Below, in pieces: positions 40,417-40,423 of a stretch of DNA of 40,423 bases; within the stretch, counting starts at the first letter, position 1, and every line of letters begins with the position of its first letter. The position numbers were made by a program, and so were the translations under genes. The notes beneath the pieces were generated by a model, which saw only the letters and a program-made list of their open reading frames with translations, had not been told where the DNA came from and made no database searches. The stretch is from assembly GCA_016927855.1 (NCBI GenBank), contig JAFGLV010000110.1, positions 1-40,423 on the forward strand. The letters are read 5' to 3'. This stretch comes from Sedimentisphaerales bacterium (GTDB taxonomy: Bacteria; Planctomycetota; Phycisphaerae; Sedimentisphaerales; Anaerobacaceae).

Positions 40417-40423
40417 CGGCATA

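Overview
The window looks like a GC-rich environmental bacterium. Planctomycetota, perhaps a Phycisphaerae-type lineage, is my inference from the combination of an archaeal/vacuolar-type ATPase operon, an exosortase locus fused to capsule-export genes, AP2/HNH and S23 four-helix ORFs, dense REP-like palindromes and an integron remnant whose integrase points the same way as its cassettes. I cannot confirm the lineage without a search.

Layout. 343-10393 (+) is a complete V-type ATPase operon in the order H/G-I-K-E-C-F-A-B-D. Its proteolipid carries the residues known to bind sodium in the Enterococcus hirae enzyme. Four of its eight gene junctions are filled by hairpin-forming DNA: REP-like palindromes at E/C and A/B, and inverted-repeat-bounded S23/four-helix-bundle ORFs at C/F and B/D. 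10394-15821 is an accessory stretch with a probable type II restriction-modification pair (10925-13295), a secreted protein on the minus strand with its own promoter, an AP2/HNH endonuclease ORF bounded by a 52-nt imperfect inverted repeat, and many palindromes.

15822-27813 (+) is an exopolysaccharide/exosortase operon: a Wza-like lipoprotein with SLBB domains, an EpsH-like exosortase, an EpsI-like partner, a 1644-residue TPR membrane protein, a Wzz/BY-kinase fusion and a UDP-sugar epimerase. A sigma-28 (FliA)-like motif lies upstream. The genes together would make the sugar precursor, control chain length, export the polymer and process a sorted surface protein whose substrate is not in the window.

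27914-31554 is a previously hidden integron-like array: a promoter and start, a deleted integrase of which only the last 25 codons survive, and three cassettes separated by attC-like sites. The cassettes carry a MltR-like protein, a PD-(D/E)XK-like protein with a small ORF, and an Mrr-type restriction endonuclease. A 21-bp tandem repeat (31851-32054) follows, then an intact IS66 element (32101-34588) with 17-nt inverted ends and an 8-bp target duplication. It landed on the stop codon of a PEGA lipoprotein gene without destroying it.

35434-37189 (minus) holds a Ycf46-like AAA ATPase behind a DUF433 antitoxin and a 15-codon stump of its toxin gene. 37805-39820 is a short pheT lacking the usual tRNA-binding insert. 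The window ends with a strong promoter and a structured RNA (about 40244-40416) that folds like 6S RNA.
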